From Lysobacteraceae bacterium (GTDB taxonomy: Bacteria > Pseudomonadota > Gammaproteobacteria > Xanthomonadales > Xanthomonadaceae), in assembly GCA_030681035.1 (NCBI GenBank), contig JAUXUI010000059.1, positions 1 to 38,810 on the forward strand: a stretch of DNA of 38,810 bases. Direction: 5' to 3'. Made by a program: the position numbers and the translations under genes. The notes beneath the pieces are model-generated. The model did not search any database, was not told the DNA's origin, and saw only the letters and a program-made list of their open reading frames with translations. This document shows, one piece after another, positions 13,852 through 22,493 of the stretch. Positions within the stretch are counted from its first letter, which is position 1; each line of letters starts with the position of its first letter.

Positions 13852-15117
13852 ATGTCCTATCTCAGCCACCTGCGCGGCATCGCCTCCGGCATCGAATACC
13901 CCGCCGATGTACCGATGAACCTCGACCCCAGCGATGGCCGGCCGGTGGAAATGGTGCTCGACCTGCAACGCCTGCGCGCGGAACAGCCCGCGCAGCAGTG
14001 GTACACGCCGCAGCGGCGGGACATGTGGCGCTTCGGTGCGCTGCTGGCGCTGGATGCCAACAACCCGTCCGACGCCCGCCATCTGGTGCCGCTGGGCGAA
14101 GGCCATACGCCGCTGCTCGATTACCGTCAGCATCCGGTCGCCAGGGCCGCCGGGCTGGCGCTGGCGCTGAAGGAAGAAGGCCGCGCGCATCCGGGCTACG
14201 GCGCCAACCCTACCCAAAGCTTCAAGGATCGCGGCATGGCGATGGTGGTAGCGCAGGCGCGCCGGCTCGGCCTCAACCAGTTGGCGGTGCCCACCCAGGG
14301 CAACGCCGGTGATTCGCTGACCCGCTACGCGCTGGCCGGCGACCTGCAAATCGCCGTGGCCATGCCCAACGACACCCCGTTGCCGATTCTGGGCAATGTC
14401 GCGGCGGCGGCGTTCCGCCATCCGGCGCAGGTCAAGCTCGAGCTGATCGGCCCCACCATCCGCGAAGCCGGCGCCCTGCTCAAGGAAAAGTACTTGCCGC
14501 AGGGCTACTTTTCGGTGGCCACGTTTCAGGAACCGGGCTGGCGCATCGAAGGCAAGAAAACGCTCGGCCTGGAACTGGCCGAACCGCTTGCGCGGCCGTG
14601 GGATTCCGATGAAAGCCGCTGGGCACTGCCCGATGTGGTGATCTATCCAACCGGTGGCGGTACCGGTGTGCTCGGCATGTGGAAAGCCTGGGCCGAACTG
14701 CAAGCGCTGGGCCTGATCGGCAGCGAGCGGCCACGCATGATCTGCGTGCAAAGCGACGTCACCCAGCCGCTGGTCAATGCCTTTACCTCCGGCGCCGACG
14801 ACACCAGCGTGGTCAGCGCCGGCCTCACTCTGGCCTGCGGCCTCAACGTGCCCGGCGGCGTCGGCCACTTCCGTGTGTTGCAGATCATCCGCGACAGCGG
14901 CGGCGCAGCGGTCGCGGTGAGCGAAGCGGACACTGCCGCCGAGTTGAGCCGGGTATGGCGCGACACGCGCTGGTGGATCAGCCCGGAGGGCGCTGCCTGT
15001 CTGGCGGCGCTGCCGCAATTGCTCGATCGCGGCCTGCTCACATCCGGCGAGCGGGTGGTCGTGGTCAACACCGGCTCGCTGGAAAAATATCTGCCCAACC
15101 TGCGCCACCTTTTGTAA
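13852..15117 (+). CDS. thrC: Threonine synthase
   Basis: The 421-residue product is a fold-type II PLP enzyme. The Schiff-base lysine is K125 in NPTQSFKDRG; the phosphate-binding loop (TQGNAGDSL, then PTGGGTGVLG) and the C-terminal SPEGAA segment are present. It converts O-phosphohomoserine to threonine, the last step of threonine synthesis. Length is within the family range for the shorter class. The residue order LGEGHTPLL near position 81 is typical. A MITE sits 57 bp upstream, so the promoter lies within or close to the element. It is not clustered with thrA or thrB here. Confidence 0.88.
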   Translation: MSYLSHLRGIASGIEYPADVPMNLDPSDGRPVEMVLDLQRLRAEQPAQQWYTPQRRDMWRFGALLALDANNPSDARHLVPLGEGHTPLLDYRQHPVARAAGLALALKEEGRAHPGYGANPTQSFKDRGMAMVVAQARRLGLNQLAVPTQGNAGDSLTRYALAGDLQIAVAMPNDTPLPILGNVAAAAFRHPAQVKLELIGPTIREAGALLKEKYLPQGYFSVATFQEPGWRIEGKKTLGLELAEPLARPWDSDESRWALPDVVIYPTGGGTGVLGMWKAWAELQALGLIGSERPRMICVQSDVTQPLVNAFTSGADDTSVVSAGLTLACGLNVPGGVGHFRVLQIIRDSGGAAVAVSEADTAAELSRVWRDTRWWISPEGAACLAALPQLLDRGLLTSGERVVVVNTGSLEKYLPNLRHLL

Positions 15118-15183
15118 TTCCGCAATCGCCACGTCCAAGAAGGCGGTGGCATTGGCGCACGGCGGGATCACCAAGCCAACGGG

Positions 15184-15189
15184 TATAAT
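15184..15189 (+). promoter_or_regulatory. Consensus -10 box upstream of ispB
   Basis: A perfect TATAAT box (in context GGGTATAATCCTGCG) lies 29 bp before the ATG at 15218. No good TTGACA-like box was found 16-18 bp upstream, so it may depend on the extended context or on an activator. Confidence 0.5.
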
Positions 15190-15217
15190 CCTGCGTTCGT
15201 TTCAACGTAGACACCCC

Positions 15218-16207
15218 ATGACAGCCACAACCCCCGTCTTGAGCCTGCCTGACGCGCAACGCTTGTGCGCTGCCGATATGGCAGCGGTGAACACGCTGAT
15301 ACGGCAGCAGTTGGCCTCCGACGTGGTGCTGATCAACCAGATCGGTGAACACATCATCGGTGCCGGCGGCAAACGTCTGCGCCCGATGCTGGTGCTGTTG
15401 GCGGCAAAAGCACTGGGTTATCAGGGCCATGAACATGTAAATCTGGCTGCGATCATCGAGTTCATCCACACTGCCACCCTGCTGCACGATGATGTGGTCG
15501 ATGAAAGCGACCTGCGTCGTGGCCGCAAGACCGCCAACGCGTTATGGGGCAACGCCGCCAGCGTGTTGGTCGGTGATTTTCTGTATTCGCGCAGTTTCCA
15601 GATGATGGTGAGCCTGCAACGCATGGCAGTGATGCAGGTGCTGGCCGACACCACCAACGCCATCGCCGAGGGCGAAGTGTTGCAACTGCTGCATGTCAAC
15701 AATCCGGATGTCGATGAAGCGGCCTACCAGCGGGTGATCGAGCGCAAGACCGCGATCCTGTTTGCTGCCGCCACCCGCCTGGGTGCGCTGCTTGCCGGAG
15801 CCGATAACGCCACGCAAGAGGCCATGGGCCACTACGGCATGCACTTGGGGCTGGCATTCCAGATTGCGGATGACGTGCTCGATTACACCGCCGATGCGCA
15901 AGCGCTCGGCAAGAACCTCGGCGATGATCTGGCCGAAGGCAAGGCCACCTTGCCGGTAATCCACGCCATCGCCCATGCCGATGCCGGCAGCCGGGCGCGA
16001 TTGCGCGCCATCATCGAACAAGGCGATGTGGATGCCCTTCCCGAGTTGCTGCTGGCAATCGAGCAATCGGGAAGCATTGCCTACAGCCTTGGCCGCGCCA
16101 GCGATTACGCACGTGCGGCGGAACAGGCGCTATCGGGCCTGCCGGAAACCGAAGCGCTGGCCGCATTGCGTGGGCTGGCACGCTACGCGGTCAAGCGCGA
16201 GCACTGA
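15218..16207 (+). CDS. ispB: Octaprenyl-diphosphate synthase (polyprenyl synthetase)
   Basis: The 329-residue product is an all-alpha trans-prenyltransferase that makes the C40 side chain of quinones from farnesyl diphosphate and IPP. The first Asp-rich motif DDVVD (91-95, in LLHDDVVDESDLRRG) and the second DDVLD (218-222) are both intact, as is the early GGKRLRPML substrate loop. ATG 15218 is chosen because a -10 box lies at 15184-15189 and upstream in-frame starts would put it inside the gene. The stop codon (16205-16207) abuts the stop codon of the converging terC-like gene with no base between. Chain length is inferred from family, not from the sequence. Confidence 0.9.
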   Translation: MTATTPVLSLPDAQRLCAADMAAVNTLIRQQLASDVVLINQIGEHIIGAGGKRLRPMLVLLAAKALGYQGHEHVNLAAIIEFIHTATLLHDDVVDESDLRRGRKTANALWGNAASVLVGDFLYSRSFQMMVSLQRMAVMQVLADTTNAIAEGEVLQLLHVNNPDVDEAAYQRVIERKTAILFAAATRLGALLAGADNATQEAMGHYGMHLGLAFQIADDVLDYTADAQALGKNLGDDLAEGKATLPVIHAIAHADAGSRARLRAIIEQGDVDALPELLLAIEQSGSIAYSLGRASDYARAAEQALSGLPETEALAALRGLARYAVKREH

Positions 16208-16942
16208 TTATTTTCGGGTGTCGGCGCGGGCCCGACGGCGTGAGCTGGCGGCGATGTTGAGCGCTTCGACCACGCCGGAAAACGCCATCGCAAAATACAG
16301 GTAACCACGTGGGATGTGGTAGTCCAGGCCATCAGCAATCAACGCCATGCCCACCAGTATCAGGAACGCCAGCGCCAGTATTTTCAGTGACGGGTGGGCG
16401 TCAATGAAATTGCCTATCGGATTGGACGCGAAAATCATCACCGCAACCGCAATCACGATCGCTGCCACCATCACCGGGATGTAGTTGACCATCCCGACCG
16501 CAGTGATTACCGAGTCGAGCGAAAACACGATGTCGATCACTGCGATCTGCACGATCACCCAACCGAACACGGCCGATGGGCGAGTTTCGATGTCCTCGTC
16601 CTCGCCGCGTCCCTCCACCGAATCGTGGATTTCCAGCGTGCCTTTGACCAGCAGGAACAGGCCGCCGGCGATCAACACCAGATCACGTACCGAGATGGCG
16701 TTGTCCAGCAGCACGAACAACGGTGTGTCCATGCGCGCCAGATAGGCCAGCGACAGCAACAGCAATATCCGGGTGATGCAGGCAAAGCCCAGCCCAAGCC
16801 TGCGTGCGCGCGGCCGCTGCTCTGGCGCCAGCCGGCTGACCGCAATCGAGATGAACACCAGATTGTCCACGCCCAGCACAATCTCCAGCGCGGTCAAGGC
16901 CAGCAGCGCCATCCAGAGTTCTGAGCTGAGCAGTAAGTCCAT
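16208..16942 (-). CDS. TerC family integral membrane protein
   Basis: The 244-residue product has about seven membrane helices and the hallmark acidic motifs of TerC: EIVLGVDNLVF near the N-terminus and the paired VIDIVFSLDSVITAVGM in the second half. TerC proteins are linked to tellurite resistance and, in several bacteria, to metal (manganese) handling associated with secreted protein metallation. It is third in an apparent gcvPB-dgkA-terC transcription unit, 16 bp after dgkA. It converges with ispB with directly adjoining stop codons. Confidence 0.88.
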   Translation of the reverse strand: MDLLLSSELWMALLALTALEIVLGVDNLVFISIAVSRLAPEQRPRARRLGLGFACITRILLLLSLAYLARMDTPLFVLLDNAISVRDLVLIAGGLFLLVKGTLEIHDSVEGRGEDEDIETRPSAVFGWVIVQIAVIDIVFSLDSVITAVGMVNYIPVMVAAIVIAVAVMIFASNPIGNFIDAHPSLKILALAFLILVGMALIADGLDYHIPRGYLYFAMAFSGVVEALNIAASSRRRARADTRK

Positions 16943-16958
16943 TGCGCGGGCTGAGCCC

Positions 16959-17348
16959 TCAGACCGCCAGCAACTGCGGCCCGACGATCAACGCCCAGCA
17001 CATCGCCATATTGACCAGCAGCACGAATACCGCTGCCGAGCCCATATCCTTGGCACGCCCAGCCAGCTCGTGCTGCTCCGGGCCGTAGCGATCAATCAGC
17101 GCCTCGATGGCGGAATTGAGCAACTCAGCCGCCATCACCAGCATCGGGCTGCCGATCAACAGCACCTGCTCGACCGGGGTCTGCCCCAGATACCAGCCCA
17201 GCGGCGCCAGCACCAGAAACAAGACCACTTCAGTGCGGAAGGACGACTCCACCAGCCACGCCGCACGCAGCCCCTGAAATGACCAGATCATTGCCTGCCA
17301 CTGCGCACGCGGCCCGCGCGGCAGCATCGAATCCTTGTTGTCCGCCAT
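16959..17348 (-). CDS. dgkA: Diacylglycerol kinase, prokaryotic DgkA type
   Basis: The 129-residue product has three membrane helices (about residues 40-56, 61-78 and 103-124) and the DgkA active-site segment AAELLNSAIEALIDR followed by RAKDMGSAAV. It phosphorylates diacylglycerol to phosphatidic acid at the inner membrane, recycling lipid left over from envelope glycan synthesis. It begins only 3 bp after gcvPB and is followed 16 bp later by terC, so the three are probably co-transcribed. Length is close to that of the E. coli enzyme (122). Confidence 0.92.
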   Translation of the reverse strand: MADNKDSMLPRGPRAQWQAMIWSFQGLRAAWLVESSFRTEVVLFLVLAPLGWYLGQTPVEQVLLIGSPMLVMAAELLNSAIEALIDRYGPEQHELAGRAKDMGSAAVFVLLVNMAMCWALIVGPQLLAV

Positions 17349-17351
17349 CGT

Positions 17352-18812
17352 TCAGACCACCGCCGGCTGAAAAACGAGATCAAGATCCTTGGCCGCCTTG
17401 ACATCATCCAGGCGGCGCACAGGCGTGGTGTAGGGCGCACCTTTCATCCGTTCCGGGTCAGTGTTCGCTTGTGCCAGCAATTGCGCCATCACCTCAACAA
17501 AGGTATCGAGGGTTTCCTTGCTCTCGGTCTCGGTTGGCTCGATCAGCAGGCACTCGGGCACCAGCAACGGAAAATAATTGGTTGGTGCGTGGATGCCGTG
17601 ATCGAGCAGTGCCTTGGAAAAATCCAGCGCGGTGATGCCGTTCGCCTTTTTCTGCGGCTGCACGGTCACGATGAACTCGTGGCTGGCGCGACGCTGCGGA
17701 TACGCCAGGGTGAAGCCTTTCTCGGCCAGACGCTTGGCCAGATAATTGGCATTGAGGGTGGCGTACTCGGCGACACGCGTCATCCCGGCACGGCCCAACA
17801 AACGGGCATAGACATAGGCACGGATCAGCACGCCCCAGTTGCCGCCGAACGTCGACAGGCGGCCAATCGACTGCGGCCGATCTTTTTTGCGCAGCAGGCC
17901 AAAACTGCCATCATCACGTTTGTCGATCAACGGGATTGGCAGAAACGGCCGCAGCCGCTCGCTCACCCCCACCGCACCAGCACCCGGGCCACCACCACCG
18001 TGCGGGGTGGAAAAGGTCTTGTGCAGATTCATGTGGATCGCATCAAAGCCCATGTCGCCGGGGCGAACTTTGCCCAGAATCGCGTTGAGGTTGGCGCCGT
18101 CGTAGTACAACAGGCCACCGGCGGCATGCACCAGACCCGCAATTTCGACGATGCGGCGCTCGAACACACCGATGGTACTGGGGTTGGTCAGCATGATGCC
18201 AGCGGTGTTCGGGCCGAGCACTTTTTTCAGCGCTTCGATATCGACATCGCCGTTATCGAGGGTCGGTATCTCGCGCACGGTGCAGCCACACATGGTGGCA
18301 GTGGCTGGATTGGTGCCGTGCGCCGCATCCGGCACGATAATCTCGGTACGCTCCAGATCGTTGCGACTGCGGTGGTAAGCCATGATCATCGCGACACCGG
18401 CAAACTCACCCTGGGCGCCGGCCATCGGCGCCAGCGAGACGCCACCCTTCATACCGGTAACCTCGGCGAGGATTTCCTGCAACCCGTACATGCACTCCAG
18501 AAAACCCTGACTGAGCGACTCTGGCGCGTAGGGATGGCGATTGGCAAAACCGGGCAGCAGTGCAACCGAATGACACACCCGCGGGTTGTATTTCATCGTG
18601 CACGAACCCAACGGATAAAAGTTGGTGTCGATCGAGAAGTTCTTGCGGCTCAGATTGGTGTAGTGCCGCACCACCTGCAACTCGGAAACCTCGGGCAGGC
18701 CAATCGGCGTGTCGCGAAGGGCACTCGCCGGCAAGTCGGAAGGCACCGTTACAGCACCCGGAAACTGCGCCGTTGCGGCGCGTCCGTTTTGGGATTGCTC
18801 AAAGATCAACAT
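17352..18812 (-). CDS. gcvPB: Glycine dehydrogenase (decarboxylating) subunit 2, P-protein
   Basis: The 486-residue product is the C-terminal half of the glycine cleavage P-protein found in two-subunit systems. The PLP lysine is K265 in [18 protein letters not shown], and the conserved [12 protein letters not shown] and [10 protein letters not shown] segments are present. It decarboxylates glycine and passes the aminomethyl group to the H-protein. The partner subunit gcvPA, and gcvT and gcvH, are not in this window. The length (about 490) rules out a fused P-protein of about 950 residues. No glycine riboswitch pattern was recognised in the upstream region. Confidence 0.93.
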   Translation of the reverse strand: MLIFEQSQNGRAATAQFPGAVTVPSDLPASALRDTPIGLPEVSELQVVRHYTNLSRKNFSIDTNFYPLGSCTMKYNPRVCHSVALLPGFANRHPYAPESLSQGFLECMYGLQEILAEVTGMKGGVSLAPMAGAQGEFAGVAMIMAYHRSRNDLERTEIIVPDAAHGTNPATATMCGCTVREIPTLDNGDVDIEALKKVLGPNTAGIMLTNPSTIGVFERRIVEIAGLVHAAGGLLYYDGANLNAILGKVRPGDMGFDAIHMNLHKTFSTPHGGGGPGAGAVGVSERLRPFLPIPLIDKRDDGSFGLLRKKDRPQSIGRLSTFGGNWGVLIRAYVYARLLGRAGMTRVAEYATLNANYLAKRLAEKGFTLAYPQRRASHEFIVTVQPQKKANGITALDFSKALLDHGIHAPTNYFPLLVPECLLIEPTETESKETLDTFVEVMAQLLAQANTDPERMKGAPYTTPVRRLDDVKAAKDLDLVFQPAVV

Positions 18813-18878
18813 GGCTTGGGTCCGAGTGACGCGGTAGCGCTAACCCGTGATTTTGCCATATTCACCGATACAACGCTG

Positions 18879-19060
18879 TAGTGTAGTGCTTCGCAATTAT
18901 CGGCTCTTTCAGACCAATGCCGGAAGCGCCATGCCGGCGCTGCGCGCAGGCAATGGAAGTGCAGCAACGCCGGCATGGCGCTTCTGGCACGCTCCCTGTG
19001 CGCGGCCGTCTGCCTGGCCAGACGACCGCTGACGGTTGATAATTGCGAAGCTCTACACTA
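18879..19060. mobile_element. TA-bounded inverted-repeat element (about 182 bp)
   Basis: Bases 18881-18901 (GTGTAGTGCTTCGCAATTAT plus C) and 19038-19058 are reverse complements with 20 of 21 matches, bordered by TA on both sides (18879-18880, 19059-19060). The interior has a second inverted pair (18920-18939 with 18968-18987, 19 of 20) and a third hairpin CGTCTG-CCTGGC-CAGACG (19007-19024). The TA borders suggest a Tc/IS630-type MITE, although a TA border is short evidence. It lies in the 370-bp gap between divergent gcvPB and the diguanylate cyclase gene. The remaining gap (18813-18878 and 19061-19182) holds promoter-type sequence. Confidence 0.65.
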
Positions 19061-19080
19061 ACAACCTGCCATCAATCACT

Positions 19081-19098
19081 CAATACGCATGCGTATTG
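19081..19098. promoter_or_regulatory. 18-bp perfect palindrome upstream of the diguanylate cyclase gene
   Basis: CAATACGCATGCGTATTG is an uninterrupted perfect palindrome. It sits where the -35 region would be for a TACAAT box at 19106-19111, about 85 bp upstream of the ATG at 19183. It looks like a binding site for a dimeric regulator. The regulator is unknown. Confidence 0.55.
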
Positions 19099-19182
19099 GG
19101 TGGCGTACAATGGAAGTGGGATCGTGTGTATGTGGACTGCTCGATCTGCCCTCGTCGCTTTTCTGCCAACGACCGAGGTTCC

Positions 19183-20109
19183 ATGAAAAACTCGATTGAC
19201 ACACATACCATTGCACTGGGCCAGGTATTGCACGCTTTGCCCGATACCGTGTTGCTGATTGATTGCGATCAGCGCATCGTTTTCGCCAACGCTGAAATCG
19301 GCAACCTGCTTGGATATCCACCTGCGGCACTGACTGGGCAATTGCTCAGCACGCTGTTGCCGGAGCGCTACCGGCACGCTCATGCCGCGCATTTCAATCA
19401 TTTTCTTGCAGCCCCCGTGCCTAGCCCGATGACGCAACGCCCCATCCTGTATGCGCTGGCGGCCAATGGCCATGAAACGCCGGTCAGCATCGCCATCTCG
19501 TCGCTCGATTGTGCAGACACGCGCTATGCGCTCGCGGTGCTGCGCTGCGCCAAACAGATGCGCGATCATCTCAGCGAGGCGCACCTGCGTGCCGAGCTGG
19601 ATTCACTGACTGGCGTCGGCAACCGGCTCTATCTGGAGCGGCAAATGCAACGCTTGATTGACAAGCAACATCCCTTCGCGCTGTTGTTTCTCGACCTGAA
19701 TCGATTCAAACAACTCAACGATTGTCATGGTCATCGCATTGGCGACCAGGTGCTGCGCACCGTTGCACAACGCTTGCAGGCTGCTGTGCGTAATGTTGAC
19801 ACGATCACCCGTCTGGGCGGCGATGAGTTTGTGATTTTGCTCGACGACATCAGCGAGCCAATGCAGTTGGAACACCATGCACACCGGGTGGCGGACGCAA
19901 TCACGCAAACCATGCATCTCGATGGCCTGAACTTGCAAACTGGCGCGGCCTTCGGCGGCGTCATCTTTCCACTGCACACGGCCACACTCGACGTCTTGCT
20001 GGCAATGGCCGATCAGGCGATGTATCGCGCCAAGCGCGCGGGCGTTACATTTGCCCTGGCGCGTCCCGAGCAAGCTGAACGCAACTATCTGGCTCAAACC
20101 TCAGCTTAG
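19183..20109 (+). CDS. PAS-GGDEF diguanylate cyclase
   Basis: The 308-residue product has an N-terminal PAS domain (about residues 12-120, with ALPDTVLLIDCDQRIVFANAEIGNLLGY) and a C-terminal GGDEF domain (about 135-295). The catalytic GGDEF motif is intact at 212-216 (TRLGGDEFVILL), as is the inhibitory I-site RNVD at 203-206, five residues upstream. It should make cyclic di-GMP from GTP, with product feedback. ATG 19183 is chosen for its CGAGGT ribosome binding site and because the preceding in-frame 49 codons run through the palindrome and a TACAAT box. No membrane helix or EAL domain is present, so it is probably a cytoplasmic cyclase. The PAS ligand is unknown. Confidence 0.9.
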   Translation: MKNSIDTHTIALGQVLHALPDTVLLIDCDQRIVFANAEIGNLLGYPPAALTGQLLSTLLPERYRHAHAAHFNHFLAAPVPSPMTQRPILYALAANGHETPVSIAISSLDCADTRYALAVLRCAKQMRDHLSEAHLRAELDSLTGVGNRLYLERQMQRLIDKQHPFALLFLDLNRFKQLNDCHGHRIGDQVLRTVAQRLQAAVRNVDTITRLGGDEFVILLDDISEPMQLEHHAHRVADAITQTMHLDGLNLQTGAAFGGVIFPLHTATLDVLLAMADQAMYRAKRAGVTFALARPEQAERNYLAQTSA

Positions 20110-20125
20110 GGTGATGCACGTTTGT

Positions 20126-21100
20126 TCAGTGCGCCTCTGCTGTCCTGGGTTCTATGGGCGCCGGTTGTGCAATCCGCACGCCGTTGCACGCCCCACGCAC
20201 GCGCGCCAAAGTCGTATCTATCGCCTCACTTACCCAGTGCGGCTGATCCCAGATCAGGAAGTGCCCCTGCTCGGGCACTTCGACCACGTTCAACTGCGGC
20301 CCGGTGACCACCTTGCGCGCGTATTGCGCGTTGCGCGGTGAAACCAGTCGATCATCAAGACCCTGGATAAGCGTCACCGGAATAGCCAGGTCCGCCCAAG
20401 CCGGCGCCATGGCCAGCAGGTCATCGTGCAAGGGCATGATCTCGGTGTTGGCCTTGCGCAACGGTTTGGGTGTCAGCCAGCGCACCGGCGGCAGCGATGC
20501 CAGCGTGTTGTACCAGCGTGGGCGGCCCAATTCCGGGTCGATCGAACCGGCAATGATCACCAGGCCACGCACCCATTGTGGGTAGTCCATGGCCAGACGT
20601 GCCACCAGTGAGCCACCCAACGAATGCCCGACCAAAACGATGCCACAACCGTTACTTTGCTCGGCAAGCGCTTGCAGGAAGGGGCCGATGAGGCTGGATT
20701 GCAGCCGCAAGCTTATACGCTGCGGTTGCTGCGCCATGCTCGACCCGCCCCAGCCGGGGCGGTCGAGCGACACCAGATACGCCTGCTCCTGCAATGCCGG
20801 CTCGGCGAGAAAATGGACGAAGTCGCTCCAGCGCCCCGGTGTTCCGTGGACAAACACCACCGCTGGCCGGCCCGGTTCGCCAACGCTGACATAAGCCAGC
20901 GTGGCGGCATCAGAATGAAATTGCTGATGCCGCACCTGCGCATCACCACGATGGTGCTCGGCGAGGTAGGCATCGGCCTGATTGCCCGGGTTTTGCTCGA
21001 CACTGACCACGGCGCAACCGGCAAAAAGCACCAGCAATAACGCAATTCGCCAGCGCGTCGGAAAAGCCTTCAAAGCGCGCTGCCGGATCCTCCCAATCAT
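20126..21100 (-). CDS. Alpha/beta hydrolase, putative lipoprotein
   Basis: The 324-residue product has a short basic start, a hydrophobic stretch ending in LFAGC (lipobox-like), then an alpha/beta-hydrolase domain. Visible motifs are the oxyanion segment FVHGTPG, the nucleophile elbow GHSLGGS (Ser), an acid loop GLDDRLV and the terminal His in EQGHFLIWD, so a Ser-His-Asp triad is available. The substrate is unknown. ATG 21100 is chosen because it overlaps the dipeptidase stop by 4 bp (ATGA), implying co-translation; a longer start would sit inside the dipeptidase gene. Confidence 0.82.
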   Translation of the reverse strand: MIGRIRQRALKAFPTRWRIALLLVLFAGCAVVSVEQNPGNQADAYLAEHHRGDAQVRHQQFHSDAATLAYVSVGEPGRPAVVFVHGTPGRWSDFVHFLAEPALQEQAYLVSLDRPGWGGSSMAQQPQRISLRLQSSLIGPFLQALAEQSNGCGIVLVGHSLGGSLVARLAMDYPQWVRGLVIIAGSIDPELGRPRWYNTLASLPPVRWLTPKPLRKANTEIMPLHDDLLAMAPAWADLAIPVTLIQGLDDRLVSPRNAQYARKVVTGPQLNVVEVPEQGHFLIWDQPHWVSEAIDTTLARVRGACNGVRIAQPAPIEPRTAEAH

Positions 21101-22308
21101 GCTTGGTGCGTCTGCGCGTAGTGTTCCACTGCAGCCCATACCCGCAGCAGGTTGCCGCCAGCAATCTTGGCGATCTGTTCGTCGCTGTAGCCGCGCTTGA
21201 TCAGCTCGGCGATCAGATGGGGGTATTTCGACACATCCTTGAGATCACTGGGCAGCGAGTCGCCAACGCCATCAAAATCCGAGCCCAGACCGACATGATC
21301 GATACCAATGCGCTTGGCAATGTAATCGATGTGATCGGCAACTGTTGCTGCGGTGGCGTAGGGGTAAGGATGCGCACTGCGATAGGCGGTGTCGAACGCA
21401 TCGGCGTCGGCGCCTGCATCGGCAATGCCGGCCGCTTTGCGTGCGGCTTTCTGTGCATCCTGCCACTGATTGGCCGCGCTGCTGACAAAGCCCGATCCGA
21501 AGGTGACCTGGATGACACCACCGTTTTCAGCGATGGCATCGATGAGGTCATCACCAAGATTGCGCTCCCAGCCTGGGGTGAAATGCCGCACCGAGGAATG
21601 CGAGGCGATCACCGGCGCCTTGCTTGCTGCCAGCACCGAGCGCACAGCATCGTCGGACAGATGCGAGACATCCACCATCACGCCCAAACGATTCATTTCC
21701 GCCACCACTTCCACACCGAACGGGCTGAGACCACCTTCACGGCGATGCGCCACGTCGTACGATGAATCGGCCAGACGATTGGCCATGGCATGCGCCAGCG
21801 TGATGTAGCGCACGCCACGGGCATGGAAGTGACGCAACCCGTCAAGGCTGTCGCCAATTGCCGCGCCGTTTTCCATACCCAGCGCCAGTGCCAGCTTGCC
21901 GCCCGCCTTTGCAGCGATGGCCTCCTCGGGGGTTCGTACAATGACAAAACCAGCCGGATTGCGGCCAACCATGGCTTCCACCGAATCAATCAAGCGGTCG
22001 GCCACAGCCCGATTACCGCCACTGGCATCCAACGCCGATGGCGTATAAATCGACATGAAAGCCAGATCGAGGCCGCCCTGAAGCGCCTTGATCAAATCAA
22101 AATCACGATCCGCCGTGGCCAGACTCAAATTGCGCCAACCATCCTCCTCAAGCCGATAAGGCGCGTCGATATGGGTATCGGCCAGCAGCACCTGGTGTGC
22201 CAATGCGGCAGCACGCTCCGCCCGCTGCACTGGGGATGGCGCAGCTACGGCATTTACACCCAGCATCACAAGGAGGGAGAACAGCATCAATTTGCAGAAT
22301 CGGGGCAC
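21097..22308 (-). CDS. Membrane (renal-type) dipeptidase, peptidase M19 family
   Basis: The 403-residue product has an N-terminal hydrophobic signal (LMLFSLLVMLGVNAVAA) followed by an M19 dipeptidase barrel. Metal-binding residues are visible in ADTHIDAP (His, Asp), GMENGAAI (Glu), DVSHLSD (His) and IASHSS (His), and a downstream GLGSDFDG. It likely hydrolyses dipeptides in the periplasm. The start is taken as GTG 22308 with GGAG 6 bp upstream; an alternative is ATG 22287. The gene overlaps the hydrolase gene by 4 bp, so the two form an operon. Confidence 0.85.
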   Translation of the reverse strand: MPRFCKLMLFSLLVMLGVNAVAAPSPVQRAERAAALAHQVLLADTHIDAPYRLEEDGWRNLSLATADRDFDLIKALQGGLDLAFMSIYTPSALDASGGNRAVADRLIDSVEAMVGRNPAGFVIVRTPEEAIAAKAGGKLALALGMENGAAIGDSLDGLRHFHARGVRYITLAHAMANRLADSSYDVAHRREGGLSPFGVEVVAEMNRLGVMVDVSHLSDDAVRSVLAASKAPVIASHSSVRHFTPGWERNLGDDLIDAIAENGGVIQVTFGSGFVSSAANQWQDAQKAARKAAGIADAGADADAFDTAYRSAHPYPYATAATVADHIDYIAKRIGIDHVGLGSDFDGVGDSLPSDLKDVSKYPHLIAELIKRGYSDEQIAKIAGGNLLRVWAAVEHYAQTHQA

Positions 22309-22400
22309 AGGAATCTCCAAGGTCAGACGGCAGGTTGCGGCGTCACCCATCGTAATCGAACTCGGCTTGCCCGTGCGTGCAGGTACCGCGAAAGCAGTGC

Positions 22401-22426
22401 TCTCGCCAAGACGCCAAGTGGCGAGA
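22401..22426 (-). terminator. Stem-loop between DAHP synthase and dipeptidase genes
   Basis: An 8-bp perfect stem TCTCGCCA / TGGCGAGA (22401-22408, 22419-22426) with a 10-nt loop containing GACGCCAAG lies downstream of the DAHP synthase stop (22494) and upstream of the dipeptidase start. It has no T-tract. It resembles the GCCAAGAAC repeat near 24676, so it may be a repeat remnant rather than a terminator. Confidence 0.35.
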
Positions 22427-22493
22427 TGACTGTGTGCATGTCTCGCAACCGGAATCACACAAGTGTGACTGTGGCCAGCAACTGATCGATGGC

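Noticed and set aside
13795-15174. Long minus-strand open frame across thrC
   Set aside because: Antisense shadow; the plus strand has the threonine synthase PLP site and normal length.
18813-18880. Glycine riboswitch upstream of gcvPB
   Set aside because: No tandem aptamer-like structure or consensus could be recognised in the leader, which is short.
17469-18881. Long plus-strand open frame across gcvPB
   Set aside because: Antisense shadow; the minus strand encodes a complete P-protein subunit with its PLP lysine.
22455-22468. TCACACAAGTGTGA as a CRP/Clp-type site
   Set aside because: The half-sites are in the opposite order and spacing from TGTGA-N6-TCACA, so it is only a small dyad.
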